Shown: positions 39,165 to 51,421 of the stretch, one piece after another
How the letters are laid out: each line of letters begins with the position of its first letter
Numbering within the stretch: the first letter of the stretch is position 1
Assembly: GCA_905182995.1 (NCBI GenBank)
Contig: CAJJDP010000070.1
Coordinates: forward strand, 128,448 to 192,447
Direction: 5' to 3'
DNA: 64,000 nucleotides
Source: Paramecium octaurelia
Taxonomy: Eukaryota; Ciliophora; Oligohymenophorea; Peniculida; Parameciidae
The notes under the pieces: model-generated
What the model was told of the DNA's origin: nothing
The model's database searches: none
What the model saw: the letters and a program-made list of their open reading frames with translations, nothing else
Program-made: the position numbers and the translations under genes

Positions 39165-40395
39165 TCATTCTTCTCCTTTCAAAACTTTCAAATAACTTTT
39201 AGCTGCATATTCATAATCAGCTATTGTATTATATAAACTGGCTGACAATCTTGTCCAATTTAATTGATCATACTAAAATACAACCAAAAACACATTGTAT
39301 TTTTCATAACACTTCATATTCAATATTTATATACCTTTTTTTGGCACTCTCTACAGTAGTTTTGGTCTTCATGGGGTATTCTAACATTTACCATTGCAGA
39401 ATGCATAGATTTATCATTGACCAGTAATTCTGTTTGCCAGATTTATGCAACTAAATTAGCTCCTTCCCAAGCTAAATCTAATGAATATTGAATTATTTAA
39501 TTTAATCCATATTTTTTTATAAAATTAACCCCATCTATTAATGAAAGTGGAAGGCTAAAATCTTTAGTACCAGAATATTCAAATTCTTTTGCCAATCCCT
39601 TGCCATAATGAATCGAAATTGTATTATGATGTATTTTATCTAAATATTACTCTTTCAAATATAGAATGTTAATTCCTGAGGGGCAAAAGGCCCATTTGTT
39701 AAAATTAGTAAATAAGAAGTCTGGATCTAAGTCTTTGATATCTAAAGCAGTGATTCCAGATCCATGTGCAGCATCAACTATATTGATTGCATTATATTAT
39801 TTGCATAGCAATATTAATTCTTTTATAGGCATTTTCAAAGATGGCAACGCTGTTATATTGTCAAAAACCGCAACTGTTATCTTCTATGTTTTGAGTTATT
39901 CTATTGGTTATAACAAATATTAATACCCTCAAATAAGGATAGGATGGTTTATTTATCCAAATGTTGCCTTTTTAATTCGATCTTAATTTCCTTTACATTA
40001 TAATTGGTAGTCATGAATTTGATTGTATTCTAAACCATTGGATATGCAATACTGAAATATAAGATGGTATCATTTTCTGTAAGTCCAAGATCTAATGATG
40101 AAAGTGAGAAATTACTTTTTATGATGCTATTAAAGGCATCTGCCGAATTACTAGCCAGCATGCATTAGTTAAAATCAGCATTCAGAAATTCTGCAGCCGT
40201 CTTTCTTATTTCTGCTGTGTATTTGGGATAATCAAGTTTTACGAATCTATCAGGGTTTTATAAAAATTTTGTATAATGTTCTATTCTTTAGGAAAAAACC
40301 TCTTTAGGTACAAAACCAAAACTACTGTGATTTACACATACAAATCCATTTTCAATAACAAAATCTTCTTTTATTTTTAAACCAAAAGTGTCCAT
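39165..40395 (-). CDS. Class V PLP-dependent aminotransferase (isopenicillin-N-epimerase-like)
   Basis: Starts MDTFGLKIKEDFVIENGF, then CVNHSSFGFVPKEVF, the usual opening of this family. NADFNQCMLASNSADAFNSI is the cofactor phosphate-loop region, DAAHGSG contains the Asp that pairs with the pyridine ring, and FTNFNKWAFCPSGI holds the PLP-binding Lys followed by the typical P-x-G. The C-terminal small domain ends WTRLSASLYNTIADYEYA. The length is a multiple of three only after removing at least one intron in the middle (gtattaata...caatag near 39880-39910 is a candidate). The substrate is unknown: members act on amino acids or cysteine/selenocysteine. Confidence 0.82.
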
Positions 40396-41011
40396 ACAAT
40401 TATTTCAAATTAAAATAATATTTCAATATAATATAACTCAATCAAGTTAGCTAATGAATAATGAAATAGTTTTTAATAAAATAAGATACTCAATCGGATT
40501 GTTAGAGATTAGGAAGTAGGCATTATTCTGTGTTTTGGGTATGTTGCGATAAGAATTAAATAAGAAAAATGGCTTATTACTATATTTAGTAAAAAATATT
40601 AAAGATATTTATTAAATTTAGAATATTTGCATAAAATTTGATTGTTTATTAATACTTACTAAAATTCTTACGATATAAAAATTTAGCTATTCAATTGTAA
40701 CTAAATTCCTCATGATAGCAATAATATGATAAGAATATTGGTATAATAAATTGAGAAATTGCATCAATAAAGAAAAAAGCTAAGTTGGCCAAAAGAATGT
40801 GAAATTGACAATTTAACTAAAATGAATTAGTTTAGGAAGATGAATCATAAGTTTTTAATCTCACAGATTAGAAGGGGGAGTGATTTTTTAATCAAAGAAA
40901 ATTCTGCATTATATTTTTATAATGAATTCCATACATTAATAATTATTTAATAGAGATACAATAATCTAATTTGTGATAAATGAATTAAATTAATATATAG
41001 AGTCGAAGAAG
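40396..41011. other. AT-rich intergenic region
   Basis: 616 bp upstream of the aminotransferase and downstream of the SANT gene, both on the minus strand; nothing supported. Confidence 0.45.
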
Positions 41012-41605
41012 TCAACTTTATGGAAGAATCACTGTAGGGATCTATCTGAGCACCTGCTTTAATTTCTTCTTCCCCTTATTTAAAGGATTAAATTTTTAGT
41101 GATGTGACCTGCATTAAGTGGCTGTTCTTGTTGGTATGAATTAACTCATGAGTTTGAAAATTTTCTTAGATTTTTTGTCGTATTTGGATTTTAAGATGGA
41201 TTCATGATTTTTCACAAAGTCTAGATACTATAAATGTTCTTATTATGTCCAGTGACCTTGAAATTATAGCAATTTTTACCATTTGCTCTTGTTTGAGAGT
41301 CTTCTTCTCCTAATTAGTATTTTTCTGAATTTCCTAACTCTACTTCAGTTATATGATTGTTGTAATTGGTATTCTTAATATCAGGAATATCCTATTGATA
41401 ATTAAGAAAGTTATTTGGGGGTTAGCCTCTCCAATCATATTTTAATAATGGAAATTGCATCGGAACATTCTGTTGTTAAAATATCACTTTAAACTAATTT
41501 AAACTGTTAGTTACTATATTGAATGAATTGCTGCTAATAGTTTGGAAACTGTGAGAAATAATAGGCAGTAGACTAGTATGGATGATATAATATATCTGAA
41601 TTCAT
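41012..41605 (-). CDS. SANT/Myb-like DNA-binding protein
   Basis: Two introns (25 and 29 nt) are removed to give 179 residues. The first ~100 residues are Asn/Tyr/Gln-rich. The C-terminal part (KSKYDKKSKKIFKLMSQFI followed by PTRTATQCRSHHQKF) fits the second and third helices of a SANT/Myb repeat: the R-T-x-x-Q-C-R-S-H-H-Q-K end is typical of ciliate and plant SHAQKYF-type repeats. It would be a nuclear DNA- or chromatin-binding protein. Only one repeat is present, and its first helix lies across the 29-nt intron. Confidence 0.68.
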
Positions 41606-42049
41606 CTAAAACTATGATTTGAGTTATTTAAAAAAATAATTTATTAAATAATTTGAATTCTTAATAATGAGGATCTTAAATATTCCTATAATACGAGGAC
41701 TTAATCCTAGTCAGTTATCAATCAAGTCCGAAAAATAGTAAAACTGGAAATAGAAAACCAATTCTTAAATAATAATCTAAATATAATGATCAAATAGTTT
41801 AGCATCTTTTCAACAATATTTAAAAACGAAATAGTATGCTAAATCAGATGTCAATTAGTCTATGATTTTATTGGAGTATTGGCAGTCAAAGGGAGTTATC
41901 TTTTTTGGGATTACAAAAATTAGGAATTTCTTAGTATTTTATTATTATTATAAAATAAGTATAGTATTATGATTCTCTTCTCATGAGAAATACCAAATTT
42001 GATAAATTCTAAATTTGAATATTTAATTTAAAGAAAAAGAAATTGCTAG
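41606..42049. other. Divergent intergenic region
   Basis: 444 bp separating the start codons of the SANT protein (-) and the Rab (+); AT-rich, no clear element. Confidence 0.5.
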
Positions 42050-42804
42050 ATGATCAAAGAATATGATTATTTGTTTAAGTTAGTTATTATTGGTAACTCT
42101 GGAGTGGGAAAGAGTTCATTATTATTGAGATTTGCAGATGATCAATTTAGTGAATCTTACCTAACAACAATAGGTGTTGATTTTAGATTCAGAACGTTGC
42201 CCATTGATGGCAAGAATGTCAAGTTGTAAATTTGGGATACTGCTGGACAAGAAAGATTTAGGACAATCACAAGCGCATATTACAAAGTAGTTAACAATCA
42301 TATTCATTTTTAGGGTGCTGATGGAATTGTTATGGTGTATGATGTCACATAAGGATAATCATTTGACGATATTGATAAATTTTGGTTACATGAGGTAGAG
42401 TCATATGGGGAAAAAAATGTGCAATTATTAGTTATTGGAAATAAAAACGATTTAGATGAATAGAAATAGTAAGATTATGATATATTTAAACAAGAGTTGA
42501 AACATCAAAGGCTGAAGAGTATTGTAAATCTCATAATATGCTTTTTATGGAATGTAGCGCTAAAACAGCTGACCATGTCAACAATGCCTTTCTTGAACTC
42601 TCAAGAAAGCTCATGGCTAAAAAGGATGCATCCCAACCACCAAAAACTACAAATGTGACCCCAAATGCATCACAATAATCATAATCTAGAGGGTATTTAT
42701 ATTATTTATATCAAAGAGTAAATAATACAAGCACTTCACAATCAAATAAACTGAGTGCTAGCAATTCAAACTAAAAAAAATAAAAAGATGGAGGATGTTG
42801 TTGA
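42050..42804 (+). CDS. Rab-family small GTPase (Rab1/Rab35-like)
   Basis: A membrane-trafficking switch. Two introns (27 and 26 nt) are removed to give 233 residues; a further possible 24-nt intron in the tail (gtatttat...tcaaag) would shorten it by eight. All G motifs are intact: GNSGVGKSS (P-loop), [11 protein letters not shown] (switch I), [11 protein letters not shown] (switch II with catalytic Gln), NKND and ECSAKTA. The C-terminus DGGCC is a double-cysteine geranylgeranylation site. The switch I sequence is closest to the Rab1/8/35 group. The hypervariable tail before GGCC is long and Ser/Asn/Gln-rich. Confidence 0.93.
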
Positions 42805-43135
42805 TTAATTATTAAGAATAAAACATTGTTAATTTTTATTTGTTCTATTACTTTCTGATTGTATTTATTTAAAATCAGTTTTAAACAATATTTTTTAATA
42901 ACCTTATACTTAGACTAGTTATTTGAAATTAAATATATTGAAGATTAATCAAATTTTAACTCAAAGTTCAATATTCCCATCTTAACATAAAAATCTAAGT
43001 GTTTTCTCTTATTTTTAAATACATCTCAAGTTAATTAAGCTTTAATTAATTCGATAGTTTAATAATGATATGTTATTTAGTCAATTAGTTAGATTATGAT
43101 CAAAATCACATTAACAAAATTTAAATACATTCTTT
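42805..43135. other. AT-rich intergenic region
   Basis: 331 bp with nothing supported. Confidence 0.45.
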
Positions 43136-43823
43136 ATGTAAAAACATTATGAAATATTTGGTTCTTTGAATACATTTCAAGTAACAGGATGATATATATA
43201 AAAAACATACCCCATTTTAATAATTTTGAATGAATATACTTATTTCATTGTGAATGAAGTTAAATTATATAAATTAACGTATGTTTAATAATTTTTAGTT
43301 GAAAAAGAAAATGGAAATACATTAACCTCATCTTAATTTAAAACAAAAAGGCTAGGTTATTACTTAATTTTAGAAGAAAAATATACCATTAAATTAACAC
43401 TGCCAACAAAAAAATCAATCAATAAAAATGAACTCAATTGTCAAATCAAACTAAATCTAAAATTAAAGAGTTTAAAAGAGTATCTCTAAAGATATTTGGC
43501 ATAAAAAGTCAGTTTCTTTAAAAATGAAGAATGCAATTTTTAAGAATGGATTCAAAATTTAGTGTGGGTAATTAGTGAAATACAAAAAAGGAAATCAAAT
43601 CTACGCTTTCAGATGTATTAAAGACAATATGAAATAATTCAGATTAAAGGAATTGAGATAAGATCACGATGTAGACACAGATGATGAATAAATTTAAATG
43701 GCCACCAAATAAATGTTCATGAGTTTAACATAATGCATTAGAAATGAGATGGCAAGCATAGAATTTCACAATCACTAAAATTTATGCTAAAAAACTCTAC
43801 CTTTAGTTTAAGATGATATATGA
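43136..43823 (+). pseudogene. Possible pseudogene: open frame with one in-frame TGA near its start
   Basis: From ATG 43136 the frame reads MQKHYEIFGSLNTFQVTG, meets TGA at 43190-43192, and continues in the same frame (YIQKTYPILIILNEYTYF...) for about 200 codons; one 28-nt intron (gtattaaag...attcag) is needed. The part after the TGA looks like a beta-rich PH-type fold followed by helices (LKSLKEYLQRYLAQK). No AG suitable for a short intron lies just after the TGA, so splicing cannot remove it easily. It overlaps the 3' end of the opposite-strand acyltransferase by 52 bp. A gene with an unseen upstream exon, or a decayed copy, are both possible. Confidence 0.4.
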
Positions 43824-44845
43824 GATAATTACTAATAAATAAATAATCTAAAATGAATTTCACGCATCCTATTATGCAAACATCTTTCTAAATTCCTTCC
43901 ACGACTAATCGCTCTAATAATGTCAAAATATTTTACTATTCCTCTCTTAATTGTATCTTCGACGAAACCTTAGTAAATTTCTGGAAATCGATCCTTAAAA
44001 TTAAATTATCTGCATTTTAAGAAAAACATGTCTAAACTACAAAATGAATTAGTTAAAATGTTGATTAACATCTATAATGGGTTGTTTCCGATCAGATTCA
44101 TCCTATCTTCGTGTTGTAAACACAAAATTCCTTAAGGATTTGTACCAAAATAGTAGGATCTCTAAGGTTGCTCTTAAGTGAGATTATAGATATTATATAT
44201 TTCATTTATGATTGCCTTGTCAATTTTCAATAAAGAATATCCGTTTGTTATTCCCCCTTCCCAAAATATAATCAAGGGCCCAGTTCTAGTTTTTCTGATC
44301 TAGTTCATTAAGTCTTTTATGTTTTCACCATCCGTAAACCTTTTGAATCCACATTTACTTATCTAAAATGACTCTAAAATTGCTTTTCCATAGCTGATGA
44401 TTTTACATTTCACTCTATCTTTTTATATGGAAGTATGAGTAAATGATGGAGAAAAACTAAGTTATGAAATATATTACTATGTTATTAATACGAAAACATC
44501 AATTGGAGAGGTTCTTGAACAATAAAAGCAATACGATTATAAGTTTCCATGCTTGAAGTTCGGTGCAGAGCTATGAAATAATGATTTATATTTAAAGTAT
44601 CCCAAAACTAATAATAGTAATCTTCCACTAATATAATTGTGCAGCAAGATAATAATTCTCATAAATTTATGAAATACTATGTGAAATTCAAGTCTTTGTA
44701 TTTGGCGAAATATCAAATCATTTATGATAACTATTTCGATGATAAGAAAGGCAAATAAAGGTAATTTAATAAAGAGGAATAAAATATCGAAGGCTATCCT
44801 TACAATTGATTTTTAGTTTGTTTGTATTGGTATAAAGGGATCCAT
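43772..44845 (-). CDS. PlsC-type acyltransferase-like protein, catalytic His replaced
   Basis: An intronless frame of 357 residues, MDPFIPIQTNQKSIVRIAF.... The N-terminal ~90 residues contain hydrophobic helices (KLPLFAFLIIEIVII). The acyltransferase core follows: CSRTSPIDVFVL aligns with the N-H-x-S-P-x-D block and GPLIIFWEGGITNG with the P-E-G-T-x-T-N-G block of lysophospholipid acyltransferases (LPAT/LPEAT type). In this copy the catalytic His of H-x4-D reads Arg and PEGT reads WEGG, so activity is doubtful. Family members acylate lysophospholipids in the ER. The second half, past the core, is unassigned. Confidence 0.72.
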
Positions 44846-44962
44846 ATTATTGTTTTATTAACAAAATAAATTAAGTTGTAATTGCAATTTAGAAATATTA
44901 TTTATCAGTATTTGATGGGTTTGATAAAATTAAATAATAAACATAAAAAACAAATAAATACT

Positions 44963-46922
44963 TCAACTTCGTAAGGCAGTATCAGGAATTGTAATGCACC
45001 TTAAAGTATCTAATTTTATTTCTGGTGAGTCGTTGTAGCAATTCACGCCTGATTAGTTTGCGAAATGATTAAGTTATTGCCAATCATCATCTCTTTTGAT
45101 AAACAAAGAAGGATCAAAAGAATTAATTGGTATTAAATGTAGATCCTAATTCATACTCTTATAAATAAAAAATTATATTTTGTAGAATTGCTTACCTATT
45201 TTTCTAATCGTCATTTTATCAAATGGCCCTAAATTTCGAATTATCAATAATGAAATAGACATATCAAGTTCCAATGGCCGTTTATCATTAGTTTTAATTT
45301 CTTACAAAGTTTTTGGATTTATAATAGGAAATTGTCTAAGCTCCATCTTAGTACCTTTTAAATTTTTGAATAGAATTTAAACATTGATTATAGGTTAAGG
45401 AGGATAGGATTGATCAAATCCTTCATCTAAATCGATTTGGATTTCATCTGAATATTTCATTGCAAATTTAGTGACATTAAAAAATAGCTATGAGATTTGT
45501 TTCATATCTGACTTAATATTCAACTCTTAAATCTTGGTGATTAACATAAAAGTTCTAGTCATAATTTAATCAATCTTTCTATAGTATTTTAGTTTTTCAA
45601 ATAATTCTTGAATGACTTGAATCAAATTAAACTTTGTTATTTGAATTCTTCTAAACTCAGAATTTGCTTAAAAATAATCAGATATATTATAAAATTAATT
45701 GTATGCAATATAAAGTTGTGAGTTTATATACTTGAGGAATTGAATTTCCTTGTTTTTGCTATTTATATTTTTCTATTTCTACTTATATTTTAAAATTCTA
45801 TTAAGAATGATTAAAGCTACTCTTATCTAAGTTGTAAATATATCTGAAAAGTAGTTTAATAATTTCAAAGTAGCTTTATTTTACAATTTAAGTTTGTCAA
45901 CAAATTATTGTTTCTATTATTCAGTTATCAATATTATAGCACATGGGTCAGTATCATAACATTTAATAACTTTGATTATGTAAGATTCTTCAGTTGTAAA
46001 CCCGTAGATATGATGCTGATAGTCTAAGTATTTATTTTCATAACTTTATAAGCTTTGCAATTTATTTCTATCTGTAAACAAGTAAAATAAAAATTGCTCT
46101 AAATTCATCTTTGCAGATCTAATCTTCGTAAATGTTTGCCTCTCTATATCTGAACTAGAGGATGAGATATTAATCTTGCGTAAGAATTATTAAAATGCAT
46201 ATTGATCTTCTTCATTCAAAATTTAGTTGTAATCATCTGATTTAAGAAGGAAGGATCTTTTTTTCTCGATAAAATTCACAACGTAATACTTCATGTCTAG
46301 ATTCTCTCTGATTGTGTTCTCAATTGTCAAGTGCTTAAAATATTGAAGATATGTCAATCTTAATAATTATTATTAGTATCTCTATTATTGGTAGTAAAGA
46401 ACGATATATAAGAAAAATTTAATTATTTACTGCCATGCCGGTTCTGCCTAATTGGGAATCATAATGATATATATTAGGTAAATAAATAACAAGAGGAAAG
46501 CTTTTTGTATTGTATCCATCATGTTGATCATTCTTAAAGTAAAATTAAAATCTATACGTCAAACTTAAAATGGCTAAGAAATAACCATCAATAAACTAAT
46601 ATCTCTGAGGATGCACATTCAAATACTATGAAGTAGCATAGAATATATTAAATAGTAGAATTCCAATCATAATTAGAATCTCATAGATTCTTATGCATTT
46701 TTTCTAATATTTAAGGCTAAACATCACTATCAATCCCAAAATGACATTCAAGCTCACTACAATCCAGCTTGATGAAAACACCTTTTCAATAGTGTAATAA
46801 ATTAAGAGCGGGAGTAAAATTACCTTCTGTATTAATTGAAACCTGATTCGAAACTTTTTCAAGTATTTTTAAAATTGCCCTTCAAATTTTTCAGAAACAA
46901 ACCTCTGAGACAAAAATTACAT
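44963..46922 (-). CDS. P1: membrane protein with degenerate histidine-kinase/HATPase-like C-terminus
   Basis: 644 residues after removing one 25-nt intron. The N-terminal ~240 residues hold about six hydrophobic helices, among them VILLPLLIYY and ILIMIGILLFNIFYA, and a GYFLA motif just before the intron. A cytosolic half follows. SDMKQISQLFFNVTKFAMKY resembles a HATPase N-box, then come FPIINPKTLQEIK and IIRNLGPFDKM where kinases have G1/G2 boxes. There is no phospho-acceptor His (LKYINSQLYIAY sits where H-D-L-R-T-P would be) and no glycine-rich loops, so ATP binding is unlikely. It is one of five paralogues in the window. A role as a sensor or scaffold is inference. Confidence 0.75.
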
Positions 46923-47064
46923 TTTTGTATTTAATAAATTATAATATATAACATCTCCAGATTCATAATAAATAATTATAGTTTGTAGACAAATAATATA
47001 TAAATGAGCTACAATTTTAATACTAATAACAAAACATCTAATTGATTTTTATTATTAAGAACAT

Positions 47065-48977
47065 TCATAATTGTCCAAATTTATCTAACTATATTCTTGG
47101 ACTGAGTGCCATTAGATCCAAATATGCAGCATGTTTCCCATGAATGGAAGACTTTGCATTCATTACAAAATAATTAATGGGATGTTGGGATTAGAGAGGC
47201 ATTAAATGAAAATCTTCATACAATTCTCTAAAAATTAGGAATTCTAGATAACTATTGCCATTTTTATTTTATTTAATATAAATTTTATTTGTGGGTCCAA
47301 GTTTTCTAACAATGACCACAGCCATAGGTAAATTTAATTAATATGTTTTTTCTGCATTATGTCTTAATTCTGAGATAGTTACTGGATTAATAAAGGGTAA
47401 TCCTTTCAAAGCATCCTTGCAAAATCGCAAGCCCTGATATTCCAATCTTATCCGAATAAACGCTAATTTTTATTAGGGGCCGTCGCTTTCTTCTAAATAA
47501 ATAGTAATATCTTGGCAGCGTTCTGTAATAAAATAAAGAAGGTTTATGATCAACTGCTTTAGTTATTTTTAGTCTTGACAGACTGTCTCTTTTCGCAATC
47601 TGCTTTTAATTGAAAAGGTGAATTGCTTGCTTTAATAGAAATAATATTAAATTTCAGTCAAAATATCATCTAAAAATGTAATCAGATTAAAGTTTTGAAT
47701 AATAGTTCTTTAGAAAGAAGTATTTAGATTAAAAAAGTCTTTAATGTTTTAGAAATCATTATAGGCTTTGGCGATCTTACTTTAAACCTTTTTGTAATAT
47801 GAGATATCCTTATTGTGTTATTTTGGTTTTTGATATTTATGCAAGGCTAAAAGATAGACAAGACTCATCTTAATTTATGTGGAGAAGATTTGATCGATAG
47901 TTTCTAATGCTTATTAGAACAATTTGTATCTTAATTTTAGTTCCTCTATAAATACGTCCTTCTTATTCTAAGATATTAATATAATGGCGCTAGGGAGTTC
48001 ATCAAAATACTTGAGTATCTGGATATTGTAATTTTCTGAATTTAGAACACCTTATAACTTAACGACAGACTCAGTGGAGGGTTATTTCATGTATTCTTTG
48101 AGTTTTTCGGGACAAGTCAAAAAATAATATAACAATTTCTCCAGAGTCATTTTGGCATCTTAATTTATTCCTTCTTGAGAGAGATAATTTGTTTATGTTT
48201 CTTGATCCTTTATTAATACTCTCATATTTCTAATTTACATTATAAATTATTATTGATCTTCAAATTTTACTATTTCTTCTTCGTTATTTGAAGTTAATAA
48301 AATTTGATTGGAGTCTCTTTAGTAGGAAATCAAATAAGAAGTTATACCACAAAAGTTGATCATTTATTACTCAGCTTTTTAGTGTTTTAAGGAGCAAAGG
48401 TAGTCTTATCGTTGCATCTTCTCTATTTCATAAATCTGAAACAAACAAAGAAAAATAAAAAAAATAAATTAACTTATTTATTTCCATAATTCCTCTTAAG
48501 TTGGTTTGAGTACTTGTAACATAATGTAAATCGATCCAAGAATAAAAGTTTTCTATATAAAACTTCCCTAATATATTACTAATCATAGTTAATAACTCAT
48601 TTACATGATATCGTCATGAGTGCGAACATATAACCATCTAAGTAATTGGGATTTATGTCATTATCAACGTAAATATTTTGTAATGCTTTGAGATAATTGA
48701 GGAAGGTCACACTTACTAGTATTGTGTTTAAATAGTATGACTTTTATTTTCTATTCATATCCATTCTTATGGATACCAGCAGAATGACCATGATGAAACA
48801 CCCTGCGGTTAATATAATCCATGTTTGTCTTAAAGCACTCACAATTATAAAAATTAAAAGTAACACAATAGCTATAATCTATTGAACTTTTTAAACTTTT
48901 TAAAATTGTTGTTTTTTTGTCTTCTAATACTTAGATTCCATCAACTTATCCTTAAACTCCAACGAGAATCTGTTCAT
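47065..48977 (-). CDS. P2: paralogue of P1
   Basis: 628 residues; one 26-nt intron at the same place as in P1 (after GYMFALMTIS). It starts MNRFSLEFKDKLMESKYQ, then helices IIAIVLLLIFIIVSAL and ILTAGCFIMVILLVSI. The C-terminal module has the N-box-like DQKQLKQLIINLLYFITE, LPFINPVTISELRHN and VIVRKLGPTNKIYIK. Same orientation as P1, 142 bp between them. As in P1, the acceptor His and glycine boxes of true histidine kinases are missing. Ends ...LDKFGQL. Confidence 0.75.
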
Positions 48978-49118
48978 GAAATTAAATTGTTTTAATGATT
49001 TAAAATGTTATATAAAAATATTTTAATCGAAAATATTATTGAATGAGAAAAAAAAATTACTGTCATAAGTTTTTGTCTGCTTAGACGTTTTTGAGACAAA
49101 CGTAGCAAAAAATAGACC

Positions 49119-49241
49119 GAGATATGCTAGTATTGGGTTTATATGAAGACTTCAAGGAGGATTTTCAGCATTTCCTAAGAAAAGCAACTGGTTTAAGTTC
49201 CAAAAAACTTCAAATAGTACTGCTTGGTAAAATGTAGAATT
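49119..49241 (+). pseudogene. Short fragment resembling a paralogue N-terminus
   Basis: MLVLGLYEDFKEDFQHFLRK and a few more residues resemble the amphipathic, Phe/Lys-rich start of P1-P5, followed quickly by a stop. It lies in the 420-bp gap between the divergent P2 and P3. It may be a remnant of another family copy or chance. Confidence 0.22.
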
Positions 49242-49398
49242 GATTTTATTTATAAATTTATTTAGCTACATATTTTATTAAATAATATTTTTGACTTTTG
49301 TGAAAAACAAATTTATTGAAATGGAGGATTCACTTTCAGAAAGTAATGGAATATTAATATTAAAAAAATTAAATGAAATAATAATAATAATATTTATT

Positions 49399-51325
49399 AT
49401 GCATAGATTTACTTTGACATTCTTGAACAAGGATGTAGAGCAGCAATACTAATCAATGAATGCAAAATAATCCATAGAATTTCAATAGTAGTAGAAATGG
49501 ATATTCATAGTAATGGGACTCTACTTTACTATAGTTAAAATAATCGAATAAGAGTGGGTGAGTTTGGGATTCATTGTATTTACCTGGCTAGTAGTCATTT
49601 TTAGTTATAAATTCATAGCTCAACGCAACAAATTATATGATCTCTTTCTGACATTTGTAGTTGTTAGCTATAACCTTTACTTTCCATTAACCAAATACTT
49701 TTCATTAACTTCAAGTGAAAGCTACTACATAGACGGCTACTTTATATCTGTTGGCACTTTCGGGTATATCCAAATTTAAATATTTTAGCGTGATCAATAT
49801 TTTTAGTTTTAGATTTAAAACTATCATAATAGCCATAATCTTTACATCTCTAGTTAGTTTGAGCATGATATCTGAGGCGGACTTTTGGAATTAACTTATC
49901 AAATCCGCTCTCTTTACATCCCTTTATTTATAATATTTGTATTGTTTTGAGAAGCATAAGAAGAACAACTTTCTTAACCATTTGAAAAGAACAACAACTT
50001 TGAAGGGTATATATGACTTAACAAATATTCAAACCTTCATTATTCATTATAAAGCAGAAACTAAAAAAATAGAATTGGTACAGAAGGATGATTAATAGGA
50101 GATACAGAAACAAATTTTGGATGATTTCGATGATTATTTAAAAAATATGAATATTTAATAGTCTCGGAGTATGGGAAAATTCTCATCCATCTTGGGCTAA
50201 GATCCAATAAATTAATCTTCAAGGAAACAAGAATTAAAATCATATTTATTTGAATTATTTCTGAGAGATCAGAGGATTTAATAAGCTAGGAATGATGATT
50301 AATATGATAACAACCAAATATTAGGAGAGGCAATTTATGAGTAGGAATATTATTCGATTTAGGTTATGAAAGTATTTGATGTCCATCCCTGTTTCATTTT
50401 AATACTGCAGGAAAAGAAGAAGGAAGTATAGCTGGAAGAATTATCTTTGAAGAACAAAATGTTAAAAAAATCTCTGGATTAGACTTCATTTATATTCAAA
50501 CATCATGTTCGTGTTTCATTGATCTACTTTTAATGGATTTATAAATATGCTAATAAAAAGGAGGAAATTTTGTTAATTAACAGATGTTTGTAGTCTATTC
50601 ATGGATAAATTATAAAGGCCAACAATGACTTTTAAAATATTATTGATTTTAATACAATAAATTCAGACTTTTAATGTTCAATTATTAAACAATTTAACAT
50701 CATTGATTGCCTTCATGAATTAACTAGAACTATATGTTACTATGACATAAACAAAGATATCAAATTTAATATAATAAATTAATTGAACTCCGAATAATAA
50801 AAAATAAAATAAGACGAGAAATAGTTTAAATAATTGCTATACAATTTATTATTCTTTGTTTCAAATTCATCTCAAACTGTAACAATTACCTTATAACATG
50901 ATACTCATGGACAGCCAAGTAAGTCTGTTATTAAGATTAAAATAACCTATTAAGGCCCTAATCTTAGTAATTAATAACTGTAAGGATTGCAGATAATTAA
51001 TCCATAAAATTTGGGAGAACTTCATCATAACGCATAAAGGCCTCTGGATTTAGAAATACCATTATCATTGATGATAATCCGTAAGATAGGTCCCTATGAT
51101 AAAATGCGTCTATCCTAGAATAAAAAGACTTAGAATTATATCGAATTTTTTATTTTTTCAGTATTAGAAGAACAATATCATTTAATTCCTATATATTCTT
51201 TGCACCCTCTCAATTGTTTAATACTTAAAGATAAGAATAGATTGCAAACTAAAAAATTCACTTCACTATATGAAAAATTATTGACAAGCCCTCGCTTGCA
51301 ATTCTAAAATTATAATGATTTTTGA
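49399..51325 (+). CDS. P3: paralogue of P1
   Basis: 633 residues; one 25-nt intron (gtatatcc...attttag near 49765) after GYFISVGTFG, the shared family position. The start MHRFTLTFLNKDVEQQYQ is chosen because it aligns with the M-x-R/S-F-x-L-x-F starts of P2, P4 and P5; the frame stays open to an ATG at 49321. Helices: WIFIVMGLYFTIV, SLGFIVFTWLVVIFS and three more. The cytosolic half has EKQFKQLLYNLLFFVSNSS (N-box-like), LQIINPQNLGELHHN and SLMIIRKIGPYDKM. It is divergent from P2 and 97 bp upstream of P4. Confidence 0.78.
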
Positions 51326-51421
51326 TACACTGAAATATTTCATAGGGGTTGAGTTATTGAATTCATTATTGTTTGTCACATTAAGTTTTCATTTGAAAGT
51401 ATAATATAAATTTAATTTATT

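Noticed and set aside
43850..44350. Plus-strand frame beginning MNFTHPIMQTSF
   Set aside because: It has a TGA in the middle and no motif, while the minus strand carries an uninterrupted 357-codon acyltransferase over the same bases.
49321..49398. Upstream start of P3 at 49321
   Set aside because: In frame, but the residues it adds (a run of Ile and Asn codons) are not found in the other paralogues, whose starts align with the ATG at 49399.
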